DNA of 64,000 nucleotides from an uncultured SAR86 cluster bacterium (GCA_902582355.1 CACHRR010000002.1:1-64000), one strand, 5' to 3'. Shown: positions 12,851 through 22,871, counted from the stretch's first letter. A program made the numbers and translations. The notes: a model not told the origin generated them from the letters alone.

Positions 12851-13885
12851 TTGCTTTTTAGTAAATAAATTTGAAGCATCTGTGTATCCAAATATAGTAT
12901 CTGCTGAAATAATTAAGGCGGCAGATGTCCAAGCCGGTTTCTCATCAGGCCAAAACATATTCTCTTTATATTGCCAGCCCATAAAAGGTATATGTTTTTC
13001 ATCAGAGATATTTACAATGTCAAAAAGAATCTTTTGTGCCTCACTTATTCTTCCAGCAATCATTAATGAAATAATAAACTCACATGTTTCTGCAACAGTT
13101 ACCCATGGCTCATGTTTAACACATTTAACACCAATATCTTTTACATAGAAATCTTCGTAAATCTTATTAATGTAACAAATTATTTCATCATCATTTAAAC
13201 ATCCCGATATAATTGGATAGTACCAATCCATAGAAAAATGTTTTCTGTCCTTTGTTTTATCAAATTTACCTGAAGGATTTTTTATTGCATTTGATAACAA
13301 AATATAGGAATTTGACCAAGCAGAAATATTGCTTTGTTTATTTAAAATTTTTGATATTGCGATTCCACACTCAATACTTTTTAAAATTGAAGAACAGCCA
13401 GTTAATAAGAAATCATTTTCAATAACGTTATCTTTATCTACAGACCAAGGTATAGTTCCATTTTGAGATTGTATATTAATTGCAAAATTGATTGCCAATT
13501 CAATTGTTGGCCAAAGTATTTCTAAAAATTTAAGATCTTTAAAAATTTTATAATAGTGTAAAGCTGCTACAGATATATAAGGTCCAAAATGTGTGGGTCG
13601 ATTTTTTTCAACAACTTTTAAATCCTTATACTTTGAATACCAACTTCCATCAGAATTTTGATTATTAACTAGCCATAAAAATGCCAGTTGAGAGGCTTTT
13701 TTTTCTTTTGCAAAATTTAAGCCAATGATAGATTCTATATGATCCCATGGGTCGTGAGATCCATCACAATTTGAAGGTATTGCTCCAGATTTTAATTGGA
13801 CAGACTTTATATATAGAGCCATATTAAGAAAGAAATTTTTATTAAAAATATTTTCTTCTTTAAATTTTTTTAAGGGTAAATACAT
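12836..13885 (-). CDS. Alpha/alpha-toroid (prenyltransferase/squalene-cyclase-like repeat) protein
   Basis: The protein of about 349 residues is built of helical repeats with QW-type motifs, e.g. NNQNSDGSWYS, IQSQNGTIPWS and SGAIPSNCDGSHDPWDH, the pattern of (alpha/alpha)6 barrel enzymes such as terpene cyclases and some glycan-active proteins. It lacks a DxDD or DDTAD cyclase motif, so terpene cyclisation is not supported. ATG 13885 is preferred; a TTG at 13909 would overlap the upstream methyltransferase by 14 nt. It is the last gene of a GT4-methyltransferase-toroid operon. Conserved Trp/Asp/His-rich segments (KHEPWVTVAETCEF, FWPDEKPAWTSAA) suggest a carbohydrate-type active site, but this is inference. 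Confidence 0.65.
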   Translation of the reverse strand: MYLPLKKFKEENIFNKNFFLNMALYIKSVQLKSGAIPSNCDGSHDPWDHIESIIGLNFAKEKKASQLAFLWLVNNQNSDGSWYSKYKDLKVVEKNRPTHFGPYISVAALHYYKIFKDLKFLEILWPTIELAINFAINIQSQNGTIPWSVDKDNVIENDFLLTGCSSILKSIECGIAISKILNKQSNISAWSNSYILLSNAIKNPSGKFDKTKDRKHFSMDWYYPIISGCLNDDEIICYINKIYEDFYVKDIGVKCVKHEPWVTVAETCEFIISLMIAGRISEAQKILFDIVNISDEKHIPFMGWQYKENMFWPDEKPAWTSAALIISADTIFGYTDASNLFTKKQSNLY

Positions 13886-13895
13886 TTTTTTACGA

Positions 13896-14600
13896 TTACA
13901 GCTTTTCAAAATACATAGAAAAACTTTTGCCTAATAATGGATTGAGCAATCTGTCGATTAAATTTAATAGGGCTGGTTTTTTTAGTATATGTCTCTCAAG
14001 GATCTTTTTATACATTTTTACTAATACATTTGAGTCCTGATTTTTCCAAAAAAAACATCTCAACCACCAATATGGACTATGTATTGAATGAAATCTATCT
14101 GAGGATAAAAATCTAAAGCCAGAATCTTTTATTTCATTAATTAATTGATTTTCATTAAAGATTCTTAAATGTCCACCTGGTTGATTTTGATAATCTGTTG
14201 ACAAAATCCAGCATACTTTTTCAGGCCAATATGCTGGCACACTTGCATAAAACTTTCCACCTGGTTTTAAAACCCTGTGAATTTCTTTAACAGCATCATT
14301 ATATTCATGAAGATGCTCTAAAACTTCAGAGCATACTATTAAGTCAAAAAAGTTATCTTCAAATGGAAGTGCATATGCAGAACCCTTAGTAAAATTTGCG
14401 CCAACATTTGACAAGGATTCAAAATATTCGTAACCTTCACGTGCTTTCTCAAGAGATTTATCATCCATATCTAAACCAGTGCATTTTATGTTGGGATATT
14501 CTTGCATCACGCCAAAAATATGCCTACCCTCTCCGCAACCAACATCTAGCATATTAATGGAATGCTCTAAGGAGTATTTTTTGAAATTAAATGTTAGCAT
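13896..14600 (-). CDS. Class I SAM-dependent methyltransferase (UbiE-like)
   Basis: Motif I is MLDVGCGEGRHIFG, followed by TGLDMDDKSLEKAREGYEYF and VCSEVLEHLHEYNDAVKEIHRVLKPGGKFYASVP, an unmistakable Methyltransf_11/25 core. The C-terminal ~80 residues (RFHSIHSPYWWLRCFFWKNQ to the end) are specific to this subfamily and may bind the substrate. 234 residues, no membrane segment. It overlaps the GT4 gene upstream and possibly the toroid gene downstream by 14 nt each, so the three are surely one operon. The substrate is unknown, plausibly the glycan or lipid made by its neighbours. Confidence 0.85.
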   Translation of the reverse strand: MLTFNFKKYSLEHSINMLDVGCGEGRHIFGVMQEYPNIKCTGLDMDDKSLEKAREGYEYFESLSNVGANFTKGSAYALPFEDNFFDLIVCSEVLEHLHEYNDAVKEIHRVLKPGGKFYASVPAYWPEKVCWILSTDYQNQPGGHLRIFNENQLINEIKDSGFRFLSSDRFHSIHSPYWWLRCFFWKNQDSNVLVKMYKKILERHILKKPALLNLIDRLLNPLLGKSFSMYFEKL

Positions 14601-15840
14601 TTCTGAAATTTTCTATAGTTTTATAAATGATATTTTCGTATTCGTTTGAAATTTTTATCCAATTAAAATTATCTATTATGTATTCTCTTCCAATCAATGC
14701 AACTTCATTATATTTATCATAATTTGAGATTATATCCTTTACACTATTAGATATTGCTTCAGCACTACCAGGCTCAACTAAAGTTGCATATTTCGATGCA
14801 AGTTCAGGTATTGATGAAACATTTGATGCAATAAGTGGAACACCACAGCTCATTGCTTCAATTACAGGATATCCAAATCCTTCATATAATGAACTAACAA
14901 TAGCAATAGAACTTTTTGAATAAAGTTTTCTAATCTCTTTTCTTGTTAAATTAGTTTTAAAAACAACGTTATCATTTAAGTTAAGTTTTTTAATAAGTCT
15001 CGAGGTATGGCCATTTCTTTTTAAAGGTCCAATTACTACTAAAAATATTTTTGGATATTCTTTTTTTAGAGTATGTATTGCTTGAAGTATGAAATCTAAT
15101 CCTTTTAGAGGAACATCAGCACTTGCAGTTGTAATTAACCTAAACTTGTCTCTTTCATTTGTGATTATTGGTCTAAATTGATTTGTATCTAATCCATTAT
15201 TAATAACATGAATTCTATTTTCTTTGCATTTAAATTCTTTAATTATTTCTTTTTTAGAATTTTTTGATGGTGTAATTATAGTTCTAATTTTTGGAGCAAC
15301 TTTTTTTTGCATATTCAAGAATGAATACCATCTGTGTCTTGATATTCTGTATTTAATTTTCTTGGAAGTTTGTAATTCATATTTATAATCGATAGTTATT
15401 GGATGGTGAATAATTTCAATAAATGGAAGTCGACTTTGTATCTCAATCATTCCATAACTCAAGGATTGGTTATCAATAATAATATCGTAATTATTATTAT
15501 TATTAAGATATTCGTTAGCCCTGTATCCAAACGTTTTTGGCTCAGGAAATCCTCCCAATAGGACAGATAAAAATTCGTAATAATCTATAAATGACTTACT
15601 ATTTTTTTTAAATAGCTGTTTTAATCTATAATTAAATGAAAAGGTTTTAAATAAATTTAGACCAGGTAATTTGATCAAATTTACCTTGTTACTAAGATCT
15701 GGATAAGGAGGGCCAGAAATAACATCTACTTTATGCCCAATTTGACTAAGTGCACTAGATATATCAGCCACATAAATTCCTTGGCCTCCACCAAATTTTG
15801 CGCTTCTATAACTGAGTATTGCTATTTTAAGTTTTTGCAA
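14587..15840 (-). CDS. Glycosyltransferase family 4 (GT-B fold)
   Basis: The N-terminal domain begins KIAILSYRSAKFGGGQGIYVADISSALSQIGH, the usual GT4 acceptor-side glycine-rich loop. The C-terminal half has SSLYEGFGYPVIEAMSCGVPLIAS with the E-x7-E motif, and a nucleotide-sugar site near RLITTASADVPLKGLDF. The start is a TTG at 15840, 5 nt after ilvE; no ATG is near. 417 residues, cytoplasmic or peripheral. It heads the operon with the SAM methyltransferase and toroid protein and lies in a cell-envelope gene island. Donor and acceptor sugars are unknown. Confidence 0.87.
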   Translation of the reverse strand: MQKLKIAILSYRSAKFGGGQGIYVADISSALSQIGHKVDVISGPPYPDLSNKVNLIKLPGLNLFKTFSFNYRLKQLFKKNSKSFIDYYEFLSVLLGGFPEPKTFGYRANEYLNNNNNYDIIIDNQSLSYGMIEIQSRLPFIEIIHHPITIDYKYELQTSKKIKYRISRHRWYSFLNMQKKVAPKIRTIITPSKNSKKEIIKEFKCKENRIHVINNGLDTNQFRPIITNERDKFRLITTASADVPLKGLDFILQAIHTLKKEYPKIFLVVIGPLKRNGHTSRLIKKLNLNDNVVFKTNLTRKEIRKLYSKSSIAIVSSLYEGFGYPVIEAMSCGVPLIASNVSSIPELASKYATLVEPGSAEAISNSVKDIISNYDKYNEVALIGREYIIDNFNWIKISNEYENIIYKTIENFRNANI

Positions 15841-15845
15841 AGATT

Positions 15846-16766
15846 CTACTTAACGAGTGAGAGCCAGTCTTCATATGTTTTATCATCACCACATATGATT
15901 TTATTAAATTTTTCTTGAAGTTTTTTTGTCACTTTACCCCTTTTACCATTCTTAATTTTATGATCATCAATTTTTGTTATAGGAGTTATTTCTACTGCGG
16001 TTCCTGTAAAAAAAGCTTCATCTGCATTTCTTAGATCTTCATATCCCAAATTTTTCTCTTCAACATCATAATTTGAATTTCTTGCAAGTTGAATTACAGA
16101 CTGTCGAGTTATTCCATTTAAGCAATGTTTGGTTGTTGGAGTGAATATAATGTCATTTTTGATTAAAAAAATATTTTCACCGCTTCCTTCTGATATAAAT
16201 CCATTTTTATCCATCATAATAGCTTCATCCGCTCCTTTGTCCAATGCCTCGTGAAGAGCCATTGTATTGCTAAAGTAAGTGCCAATTATCTTGTTCCCAG
16301 AGTGAAGAGGATTATCATATTGTCTGTGAGATGACTTTACTACAGATATACCATTCATCTTTGCATTAGGATCCATATAAGATGGCCACTCCCATGCAGC
16401 AATTGCAACATTGACACTTAGATGCTTAGCACGCAATCCAAGCCCTTCATTCCCAAGATAAACAATTGGTCTTAAATAGCCCTCACTTAATTTATTTATT
16501 TTTAATGTCTCTAGTTGTGCTTCGTTCAGTTCGGACTTAGTATATGGAATTCTAATTCCTATTTTTGAAGCAGCATTAAAAAGTCTTTCTGTATGATCTT
16601 CTAATCTAAAAATTGCTGGACCACTTTTGGTTTTATAGGCTCGCACTCCCTCAAATACTCCAGTGCCATAGTGAAGAGTATGTGAAAGAATATGAACATT
16701 TGAGTCATTCCATTTCTGAAATTTACCATTTGTCCAAATTAATTTATTTTCAGTATTTGTAAACAC
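15846..16766 (-). CDS. ilvE: Branched-chain amino-acid aminotransferase
   Basis: Fold-type IV PLP transaminase for leucine, isoleucine and valine. LSHTLHYGTGVFEGVRAYKT, FRLEDHTERL and YLRPIVYLGNEGLG match IlvE. ISEGSGENIFLIKND and LNGITRQSVIQLA bind PLP phosphate. The PLP lysine is in SGNKIIGTYFSN, aligning with the AAKAGGNYLSS segment of E. coli IlvE. 306 residues is typical. It lies 5 nt upstream of the GT4 gene on the same strand, probably a fortuitous operon. It is divergent from the phosphomannomutase gene over 62 nt. Confidence 0.93.
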   Translation of the reverse strand: MFTNTENKLIWTNGKFQKWNDSNVHILSHTLHYGTGVFEGVRAYKTKSGPAIFRLEDHTERLFNAASKIGIRIPYTKSELNEAQLETLKINKLSEGYLRPIVYLGNEGLGLRAKHLSVNVAIAAWEWPSYMDPNAKMNGISVVKSSHRQYDNPLHSGNKIIGTYFSNTMALHEALDKGADEAIMMDKNGFISEGSGENIFLIKNDIIFTPTTKHCLNGITRQSVIQLARNSNYDVEEKNLGYEDLRNADEAFFTGTAVEITPITKIDDHKIKNGKRGKVTKKLQEKFNKIICGDDKTYEDWLSLVK

Positions 16767-16828
16767 ATTTAAAGATATAATTAAGATAGAGTATTATTGC
16801 AAAATCACGCATATAACAAAAGAAAAAG

Positions 16829-18196
16829 ATGGAAATAACAAAATCAATTTTTAGAGAATACGATATTAGAGGTATCTATCCAAACGAGATAAATGAAAAA
16901 GTCATTAACAAAATTGCTAAGTCTATAGCTATAAAATGTAATGAACAAAAAGTAGAAGAAATTTGTATAGGAAGAGATGGAAGAATATCTGGTCCTATTC
17001 TTTTAGATTCAATGTCAAAATCTTTATCAGATTATGGAATAAATGTTATTAATTTGGGTTTAGTAACAACACCACTATTATACTTTGCTGCAAAAAAAAA
17101 TCACTTTAAAAGTGGTGTGATGATTACAGGAAGTCATAATCCAAAGGACTACAATGGGATTAAATTGGTTATAAATGATAAGCCCGTATCAGGAGAAGAA
17201 ATCTATAATCTAATTAATGAAAAAGCTGATTTTAAGAGTGCTGGAGAAATATCATATAAGGATATTCGAGAAGAATATATCAATGAAGTAAAAAAGAACA
17301 TCTCTTTAATTTTTGATAAAAGAATTAAAGTTGTTCTTGATTCAGGTAATGGTGCTGCTGGATGTATTGCACCAAAATTATTTAAAGATTTAGGATGTGA
17401 CGTAATTGAATTGTATAGTGATGTAGATGGTAATTTTCCTAACCATCATCCAGATCCTGGAAAAGAAAAAAATTTAAAAGATTTAATTGATGCAGTTATA
17501 AAAAATGATGCTGATATAGGTCTTGCTTTCGACGGAGATGGTGATCGGGTTGGTGTGGTTACAGATGAAGGTGAAATTGTATATCCAGATCGGGTTTTAA
17601 TTATGTTATGTGAAGAGATTCTTGCCATAAAAAAAGGCTCTGTTATTTTTGATGTCAAATGCTCTAATATACTACCAATGCAAATTAAAAAAATGGGTGG
17701 CGAACCAATAATTTCGCCCACTGGTCATTTTCATATTAAAAATGGAATCAAAAAACATAATCCTTTGCTTGCTGGTGAGATGAGTGGCCATATATTTTTT
17801 AATGATAAATGGTATGGCTTTGATGATGGTCACTACTCTGGTGCAAGAATAGTTGAGATGATTTCGAAATCAAATGAAAGCATCTCCTCGCTTAACAAAA
17901 AACTTCCTCAATCTTATTCAACTCCAGAACTTAATATTAGTGTGTCTGATGAAAATAAATTTGAAATAATTGAAAAATTTTCTTCAGAATGTTCTTTAAA
18001 AGGAGAAAAAATTACAATTGATGGTTTGCGAATTAATTTCACAAATGGATGGGGGCTCATAAGAGCTTCAAATACGACTCCAAATTTAGTTTTAAGGTTT
18101 GAAGGTGATTCTCAAAAAGATCTAGATATAATTAAGAGAAATTTTTTAGATGAACTTTCTCGCATTTGTCCAAATATTGATATAAATTTAGAGTGA
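16829..18196 (+). CDS. algC: Phosphomannomutase/phosphoglucomutase
   Basis: Interconverts hexose 6- and 1-phosphates for sugar-nucleotide and LPS synthesis. FREYDIRGIYP at the N-terminus, the phosphoserine loop VMITGSHNPKDYNGIK, the metal loop FDGDGDRVGVV, the sugar loop GEMSGHIFF and the C-terminal phosphate loop RASNTTPNLVLRFEG give all four domains. 455 residues compares with 463 in Pseudomonas AlgC. It is adjacent to the glycan and lipid A genes and likely supplies Man-1-P or Glc-1-P. The preference between the two sugars cannot be set from sequence. Confidence 0.92.
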   Translation: MEITKSIFREYDIRGIYPNEINEKVINKIAKSIAIKCNEQKVEEICIGRDGRISGPILLDSMSKSLSDYGINVINLGLVTTPLLYFAAKKNHFKSGVMITGSHNPKDYNGIKLVINDKPVSGEEIYNLINEKADFKSAGEISYKDIREEYINEVKKNISLIFDKRIKVVLDSGNGAAGCIAPKLFKDLGCDVIELYSDVDGNFPNHHPDPGKEKNLKDLIDAVIKNDADIGLAFDGDGDRVGVVTDEGEIVYPDRVLIMLCEEILAIKKGSVIFDVKCSNILPMQIKKMGGEPIISPTGHFHIKNGIKKHNPLLAGEMSGHIFFNDKWYGFDDGHYSGARIVEMISKSNESISSLNKKLPQSYSTPELNISVSDENKFEIIEKFSSECSLKGEKITIDGLRINFTNGWGLIRASNTTPNLVLRFEGDSQKDLDIIKRNFLDELSRICPNIDINLE

Positions 18197-18199
18197 TAA

Positions 18200-18769
18200 A
18201 TGAAAAAAGATAGAAAAAATATTATCTTACAATCACTTGCAAGCATGCTTGAGGAGAGGAATTTATCCAAAGTTACTACTGCAGCATTAGCCGAAAAATC
18301 AAAAATTACAGAAGCAGCACTTTATAGGCATTTTCCAAGCAAAAGATCAATCTATGCAGAATTATTTTCTTATTGTGATAATACTATTTTTAAAAAATGT
18401 AATGAATTAAAAAAAATGGATATCGCATCAAAAGAAAAAGCTAAAAGTGCTTTTATGTTTTTCATACTATTTATAGAAAAAAATAAAGGTTTTGCTAGAT
18501 TATTATCTAGAGAGGCTTTATCTGCAAATGAGCAAAATGTTAGCGATAGCGTTAACCAGTTTTTTGAAAGATTTGAATTAGTTTTGAGGCAAATTCTTAA
18601 AGAGGATGAATCTAATTTATTTGCTCAGCCAGGGATTTCAGCTCAACTAATTATTACAACTCTGGAAGGAAATATAAGTAGATATATTCGTTCAAAATTT
18701 AAAGAATCCCCTTCAACATATATTGATAACATATGGTTAATTCTATCGAGTAGTATTTTTAAATCTTAA
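18200..18769 (+). CDS. slmA: TetR-family nucleoid occlusion factor SlmA
   Basis: DNA-bound inhibitor of FtsZ assembly over the nucleoid. The N-terminal HTH reads ILQSLASMLEERN, VTTAALAEKSKITEAALYRHFPSKRSIYAEL, very close to SlmA (EAALYRHFPSK). The C-terminal half retains NQFFERFELVLRQILKE and EGNISRYIRSKFKESPS, matching the NQLFERIEAQLRQVL and SRFVRSEFKYRP segments of E. coli SlmA. 189 residues versus 198. It is 3 nt after the phosphomannomutase stop and convergent with mrcA, with 4-nt overlapping ends. Confidence 0.88.
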   Translation: MKKDRKNIILQSLASMLEERNLSKVTTAALAEKSKITEAALYRHFPSKRSIYAELFSYCDNTIFKKCNELKKMDIASKEKAKSAFMFFILFIEKNKGFARLLSREALSANEQNVSDSVNQFFERFELVLRQILKEDESNLFAQPGISAQLIITTLEGNISRYIRSKFKESPSTYIDNIWLILSSSIFKS

Positions 18770-21204
18770 TTTAAATTTTCGTCAATAAAAAGTTCAAAAT
18801 AAAAGTCTTCTTTTGCATCTTTATCAACATTACCTGTAATTTTATTTACTTTCACAAATGATAAGTTTTCTGGAATAGGATCTTGTTTGAGAGATAAATT
18901 ATTTAATTTATATTCCATGTAATTTAACCATATTGGTAAAGCAACAGTAGAGCCATATTCGTTTTCACCTAAAGATGAAAAATCATCAGTACCTACCCAA
19001 ACTGTTGTAACTAAATCATTATGAAAACCGGAAAACCATGTGCTTACAGAATCATTTGTAGTGCCAGTTTTGCCACCGATATCATCTCTGTTCAAATATG
19101 CAGATTTTCTTCCAGCAACGCCATTTTTTAAAAATCCTTTTAAGATATCTTTAATCAAATAAGAGATCCGCTCATCAACAACTCTCTCACTGTTTTCAAT
19201 TGGTTTTAGAATATAATATGGTTTACTAATATTCATTTCTGAAGTGTTAAGCCATGGGAAAGCATTTATTTCAGATTTATTTTTACTTAAGGAATAGTTT
19301 TCATGTGAGAAAATTATTTCACCTGATTTACTCATTATTAAATCAACAAAGTGCATGTTTGATATGAAGCCTTTGTTAGCTATGACACTGTAACCTCTGA
19401 CCATTTCGGCTGGAGAGAAATTTCCTGATCCAAGGGCAAGAGAAAGATCATTTGGAAGTCTTGATACATCAAATCCAAACTTTGATATATATTCGTGTGA
19501 TGATTTAATGCCTATCTCTCTTAAAAGTTTAATGGAAACTATATTTACAGATTTTATTAATGCATCTCGTAATGAAATAGGTCCATAAAATTCTCCAGTA
19601 TAGTTTTGTGGTCTCCATTCACTTTCAAGATTTTTATCCTCAAAAACAATTGGGGCGTCATTTATCAGAGTCGAAACGTTGTAGCCATTTACAAGGCCCG
19701 AAGAATAAATGAATGGTTTAAAGCTAGAGCCAGACTGAGGATATGATAATTTTACTCTATCAAAATTGCTTTCATTAAAATTTTTACCTCCTATGTATGC
19801 AATAACTTCGCCTAAATTTGGATTAATAGATATTAGCGAAGATTCAGCAAGAGGTATTTGATCAATTTTATAAAACTCTTTGCTTGCTTTTAGGTAAATA
19901 AAGTCTCCAAATTTAAGAAAATCATTGAAACCAGATGGCTTTGGACCAAGCTTGTTAATGGATATTTTTTTTCTAGCCCAAGAATACTCATCACTCCATT
20001 TAACTGCCTTTAATCCGAAATTCTGGTCAATCAAAATTAATTCATCATCAGAAACTTTTATTACCATGGCTTTTTCATGCGTCTTATAATATGGATGTTT
20101 ATCAAAGATGTTATTTAATTCATCCGCGATATTGTTAGTGAAGATGAAATCATTATTATTATTTGTATTATTAAAAAGAAATCCTGTTTCTAGATTTTTT
20201 AATTTATTGATCTCATCTTTTTTAAATATCTTTTTATAGTTTTTAGCTTCTCTCCAACCATGTCTCTTATCATATTTAAATAATTCCTCTAGAACGCTAT
20301 CATTGGCAATCTTTTGAGATTTTGAATCTATAGTTGTAAAAACTGAAAAGCCATCTTTGTATGCACGAAGGCCATATCTTTTTATGACTTCCTGTCTTAC
20401 TAATTCCGCTAAGTGACTTGCTTCCACTTCATACAAATTTATATTATTTGTTACCTTAAGTTCTTTCGAATGGGCACTATCATATTCCTCTTTATTTATA
20501 AATCCTAAAACCAACATCCTCGACAAGATCCAATTTCTTCTCTGAAGAGTTCTTCTTGGATTACTTACAGGATTAACTCTAGATGGAAGTTGAGCAATTG
20601 CCGCTATTGTAGCCGACTCACTTAAATCCAAGTCTTTTAGATTTTTATTAAAATAAGTATTAGAAGCTGCTTCAATTCCGTAAGATCTGTTGCCAAGAAA
20701 AATTCTATTTACATACAATTCAAATATTTCTTCTTTTCTAAGATTGCTTTCAAGCTCAAGGGCCAAAAAAATTTCTTTAGTCTTTCTTGTTAGTGTTTTC
20801 TCACTTGTTAATAAGTAACCCCTTACAACTTGCATTGTAATGGTCCCTCCTCCACCTTGACATCCTGATCGACTCAAGCACCTTATGAAAGATCTTATTA
20901 GACCTAAGTAACTTATTCCCTGATGATCGAAAAAATTGTCATCCTCTGCAGCAAGAAATGCATTTTTAATATTATTTGGGATATCTTGATATTTTGAAGG
21001 TCGCCTTTTGATTTCACCAAACTCACCTATAAGAATTTTATCTTTTGTATAAACTCGTAAAGGCATTTGTAATTCAGATTCATTAACAAGTTTAATTTCT
21101 GGAAAAGTGGGTTTCATAAAAAAATATAATGAAAGAATCAAAATTATTCCAAGGCAACAGATAAAAATACCTGAGAAAAAAGAAACTTGCACAATTCTAC
21201 GCAT
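18766..21204 (-). CDS. mrcA: Penicillin-binding protein 1A, bifunctional peptidoglycan synthase
   Basis: Inner-membrane class A PBP. A short cytoplasmic tail and membrane anchor (FFSGIFICCLGIILILSLYFF) precede the GT51 transglycosylase domain (FLAAEDDNFFDHQGI; GGGGTITMQVVRGYLLT; KTKEIFLALELE). An OB-like insert follows, then the transpeptidase with SGSSFKPF (catalytic Ser), SVN and GGKTGTTND. 812 residues compares with 850 in E. coli. It is divergent from aroK across 96 nt, the usual mrcA/aroKB neighbourhood, although pilMNOPQ is absent between them. Confidence 0.95.
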   Translation of the reverse strand: MRRIVQVSFFSGIFICCLGIILILSLYFFMKPTFPEIKLVNESELQMPLRVYTKDKILIGEFGEIKRRPSKYQDIPNNIKNAFLAAEDDNFFDHQGISYLGLIRSFIRCLSRSGCQGGGGTITMQVVRGYLLTSEKTLTRKTKEIFLALELESNLRKEEIFELYVNRIFLGNRSYGIEAASNTYFNKNLKDLDLSESATIAAIAQLPSRVNPVSNPRRTLQRRNWILSRMLVLGFINKEEYDSAHSKELKVTNNINLYEVEASHLAELVRQEVIKRYGLRAYKDGFSVFTTIDSKSQKIANDSVLEELFKYDKRHGWREAKNYKKIFKKDEINKLKNLETGFLFNNTNNNNDFIFTNNIADELNNIFDKHPYYKTHEKAMVIKVSDDELILIDQNFGLKAVKWSDEYSWARKKISINKLGPKPSGFNDFLKFGDFIYLKASKEFYKIDQIPLAESSLISINPNLGEVIAYIGGKNFNESNFDRVKLSYPQSGSSFKPFIYSSGLVNGYNVSTLINDAPIVFEDKNLESEWRPQNYTGEFYGPISLRDALIKSVNIVSIKLLREIGIKSSHEYISKFGFDVSRLPNDLSLALGSGNFSPAEMVRGYSVIANKGFISNMHFVDLIMSKSGEIIFSHENYSLSKNKSEINAFPWLNTSEMNISKPYYILKPIENSERVVDERISYLIKDILKGFLKNGVAGRKSAYLNRDDIGGKTGTTNDSVSTWFSGFHNDLVTTVWVGTDDFSSLGENEYGSTVALPIWLNYMEYKLNNLSLKQDPIPENLSFVKVNKITGNVDKDAKEDFYFELFIDENLN

Positions 21205-21300
21205 ACTATATTTTAAATGTTTAATTTTAGAGAATACATCATTTAGAATTTAAAAAGTGTAATTATTATCTAAGGTGTTAAAATCCATCAATATATAATT

Positions 21301-21807
21301 ATGAATATTTTTATTGTTGGTCCAATGGGTTCTGGTAAGTCTACCGTAGGTAAAATTATATCTAATGAATTATTTCTTAATTTCTATGATACCGACGATG
21401 AAATAGAATCAAGGACTGGTGCATCTATAGATTGGATTTTTGATTTGGAAGGAGAGAAAGGATTTAGAAAAAGAGAAAGTTCAATTCTTACAGAGATGGT
21501 TAAAAAAAATTCAATAGTATTATCTACAGGCGGAGGTATAATACTTTCTTCAATTAATAGAGATCTATTGTCATCAAGAGGAACAGTTTTTTACTTATCT
21601 ACACCCATATCAGTTCAAGTTGAGAGAACTGCAAAGGATAAAGATCGTCCTTTACTTAAAGATGGAGATCCATTTGAGATACTTTCTAAACTGCATGAGG
21701 ATAGAAAAAATTTGTATGATTCTGTTTCTGATCATATTATTGAAACTGAAAAAAAAACTAGCCATGAGGTTGCAGATGAAATTATTAAATTAGTCAAAAA
21801 TTTATAA
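21301..21807 (+). CDS. aroK: Shikimate kinase
   Basis: Phosphorylates shikimate in aromatic amino-acid synthesis. The Walker A loop is GPMGSGKSTVGK, followed by FYDTDDEIESRTGASIDWIFDLEGEKGFRKRE with the shikimate-binding Asp and Arg, STGGGIILS, and the lid with DRPLL. 168 residues, typical. The stop TAA shares a base with the aroB start (TAATG), so the pair is translationally coupled. Confidence 0.95.
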   Translation: MNIFIVGPMGSGKSTVGKIISNELFLNFYDTDDEIESRTGASIDWIFDLEGEKGFRKRESSILTEMVKKNSIVLSTGGGIILSSINRDLLSSRGTVFYLSTPISVQVERTAKDKDRPLLKDGDPFEILSKLHEDRKNLYDSVSDHIIETEKKTSHEVADEIIKLVKNL

Positions 21808-22867
21808 TGAGTATCATTTCTACAGGAAAAGGATTAAATAAGTATGATGTTCATATATGTGGAAATACTATTCCAACTTCTCAACTAAATAGACATATTG
21901 GTTTAAAAAATAAAGTTTTAATAGTCGCGGATGACGGCATTCCAAAACAACATATTACTAAATTAAAAAAATTAATAAAAAATAAAAATGTAAAGGTTTT
22001 TATTTTTAAACAGGGTGAAAAGTCTAAATCTTTCAAAACATATCAAAAAATAACCAATCAATTATTCAAATATAACTTTGACAGATCTGATATTTTAATT
22101 GCTTTTGGTGGAGGGGTAGTTGGAGATTTAACAGGTTTTTGTGCAGCAACTTTTTTAAGAGGGATTAAATATATACAAATTCCTACTACCCTTTTGTCTC
22201 AAGTTGACTCTTCTGTTGGAGGTAAAACTGCTATTAATGTTCCACAAGGAAAAAACCTTATTGGCTCCTTTTATAATCCAAGCTATGTTCTGATTTCAAC
22301 TTTTTTTTTACAAACATTATCAGATTCTCAGTATAAATCTGGCTTAGGTGAAGTAGTTAAATATGCTTTCATAGGCAATAAGAGACTTAAAAATATCATT
22401 CAAAATAATGCCAATAAAATAGTTTCTAAAGATGAAAATATTCTTAAACTCATTATTACAGAATCCATCAAAACTAAGTCAAAAATTGTAACTTTAGATG
22501 AAAAAGAGAGCGGAATAAGAGCAATATTAAATTTTGGACATACCTTTGGTCATGCTATTGAGGCACATCACAAATACAAAGATATTTCGCATGGCGCTGC
22601 GATCACTTTAGGAATGATTATCGCCGCAAGAGTGTCTTTTTATGAAGGACATATTTCTGAAAAACAACTTAAAAACGTTATAGAGATAATTGATTCATTG
22701 AATTTGAATTCTGATTTCAAAAAATATAAATACTCAGGTTTAAAAAAATATATGGCAGCAGATAAAAAAGTTTCCAAAGGAAAGCTTAATTTAGTATTAA
22801 TAGATAAGAATTTTAAGGCCTTCAAAACTTCAAATTTTAATAATAAAAATATTCTTAAAGCTTTTAG

Positions 22868-22871
<4 letters not shown>
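21807..22871 (+). CDS. aroB: 3-dehydroquinate synthase
   Basis: NAD- and metal-dependent cyclisation of DAHP. The NAD site is IAFGGGVVGDLTGFCAATFLRGI, then IPTTLLSQVDSSVGGKTAINVPQGKNLIGSFYNP. The metal ligands lie in GLGEVVKYAFI and ILNFGHTFGHAIEAH. 354 residues versus 362 in E. coli. It follows aroK directly. Its 3' end overlaps the convergent gltB end by 4 nt. Confidence 0.95.

Noticed and set aside
12836..13909. Terpene/squalene cyclase or prenyltransferase function for the toroid protein
   Set aside because: Only repeat motifs (QW-like) are shared; no DxDD, DDTAD or prenyltransferase zinc/CaaX-type site is visible.
15480..15510. ATT-rich microsatellite (attattattatt) as a repeat element
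   Set aside because: It encodes an Asn run inside the GT4 coding sequence; simple low complexity, not a repeat family or CRISPR.
15846..16766. IlvE missing its PLP lysine
   Set aside because: Aligning SGNKIIGTYFSN with E. coli AAKAGGNYLSS keeps the lysine in place.
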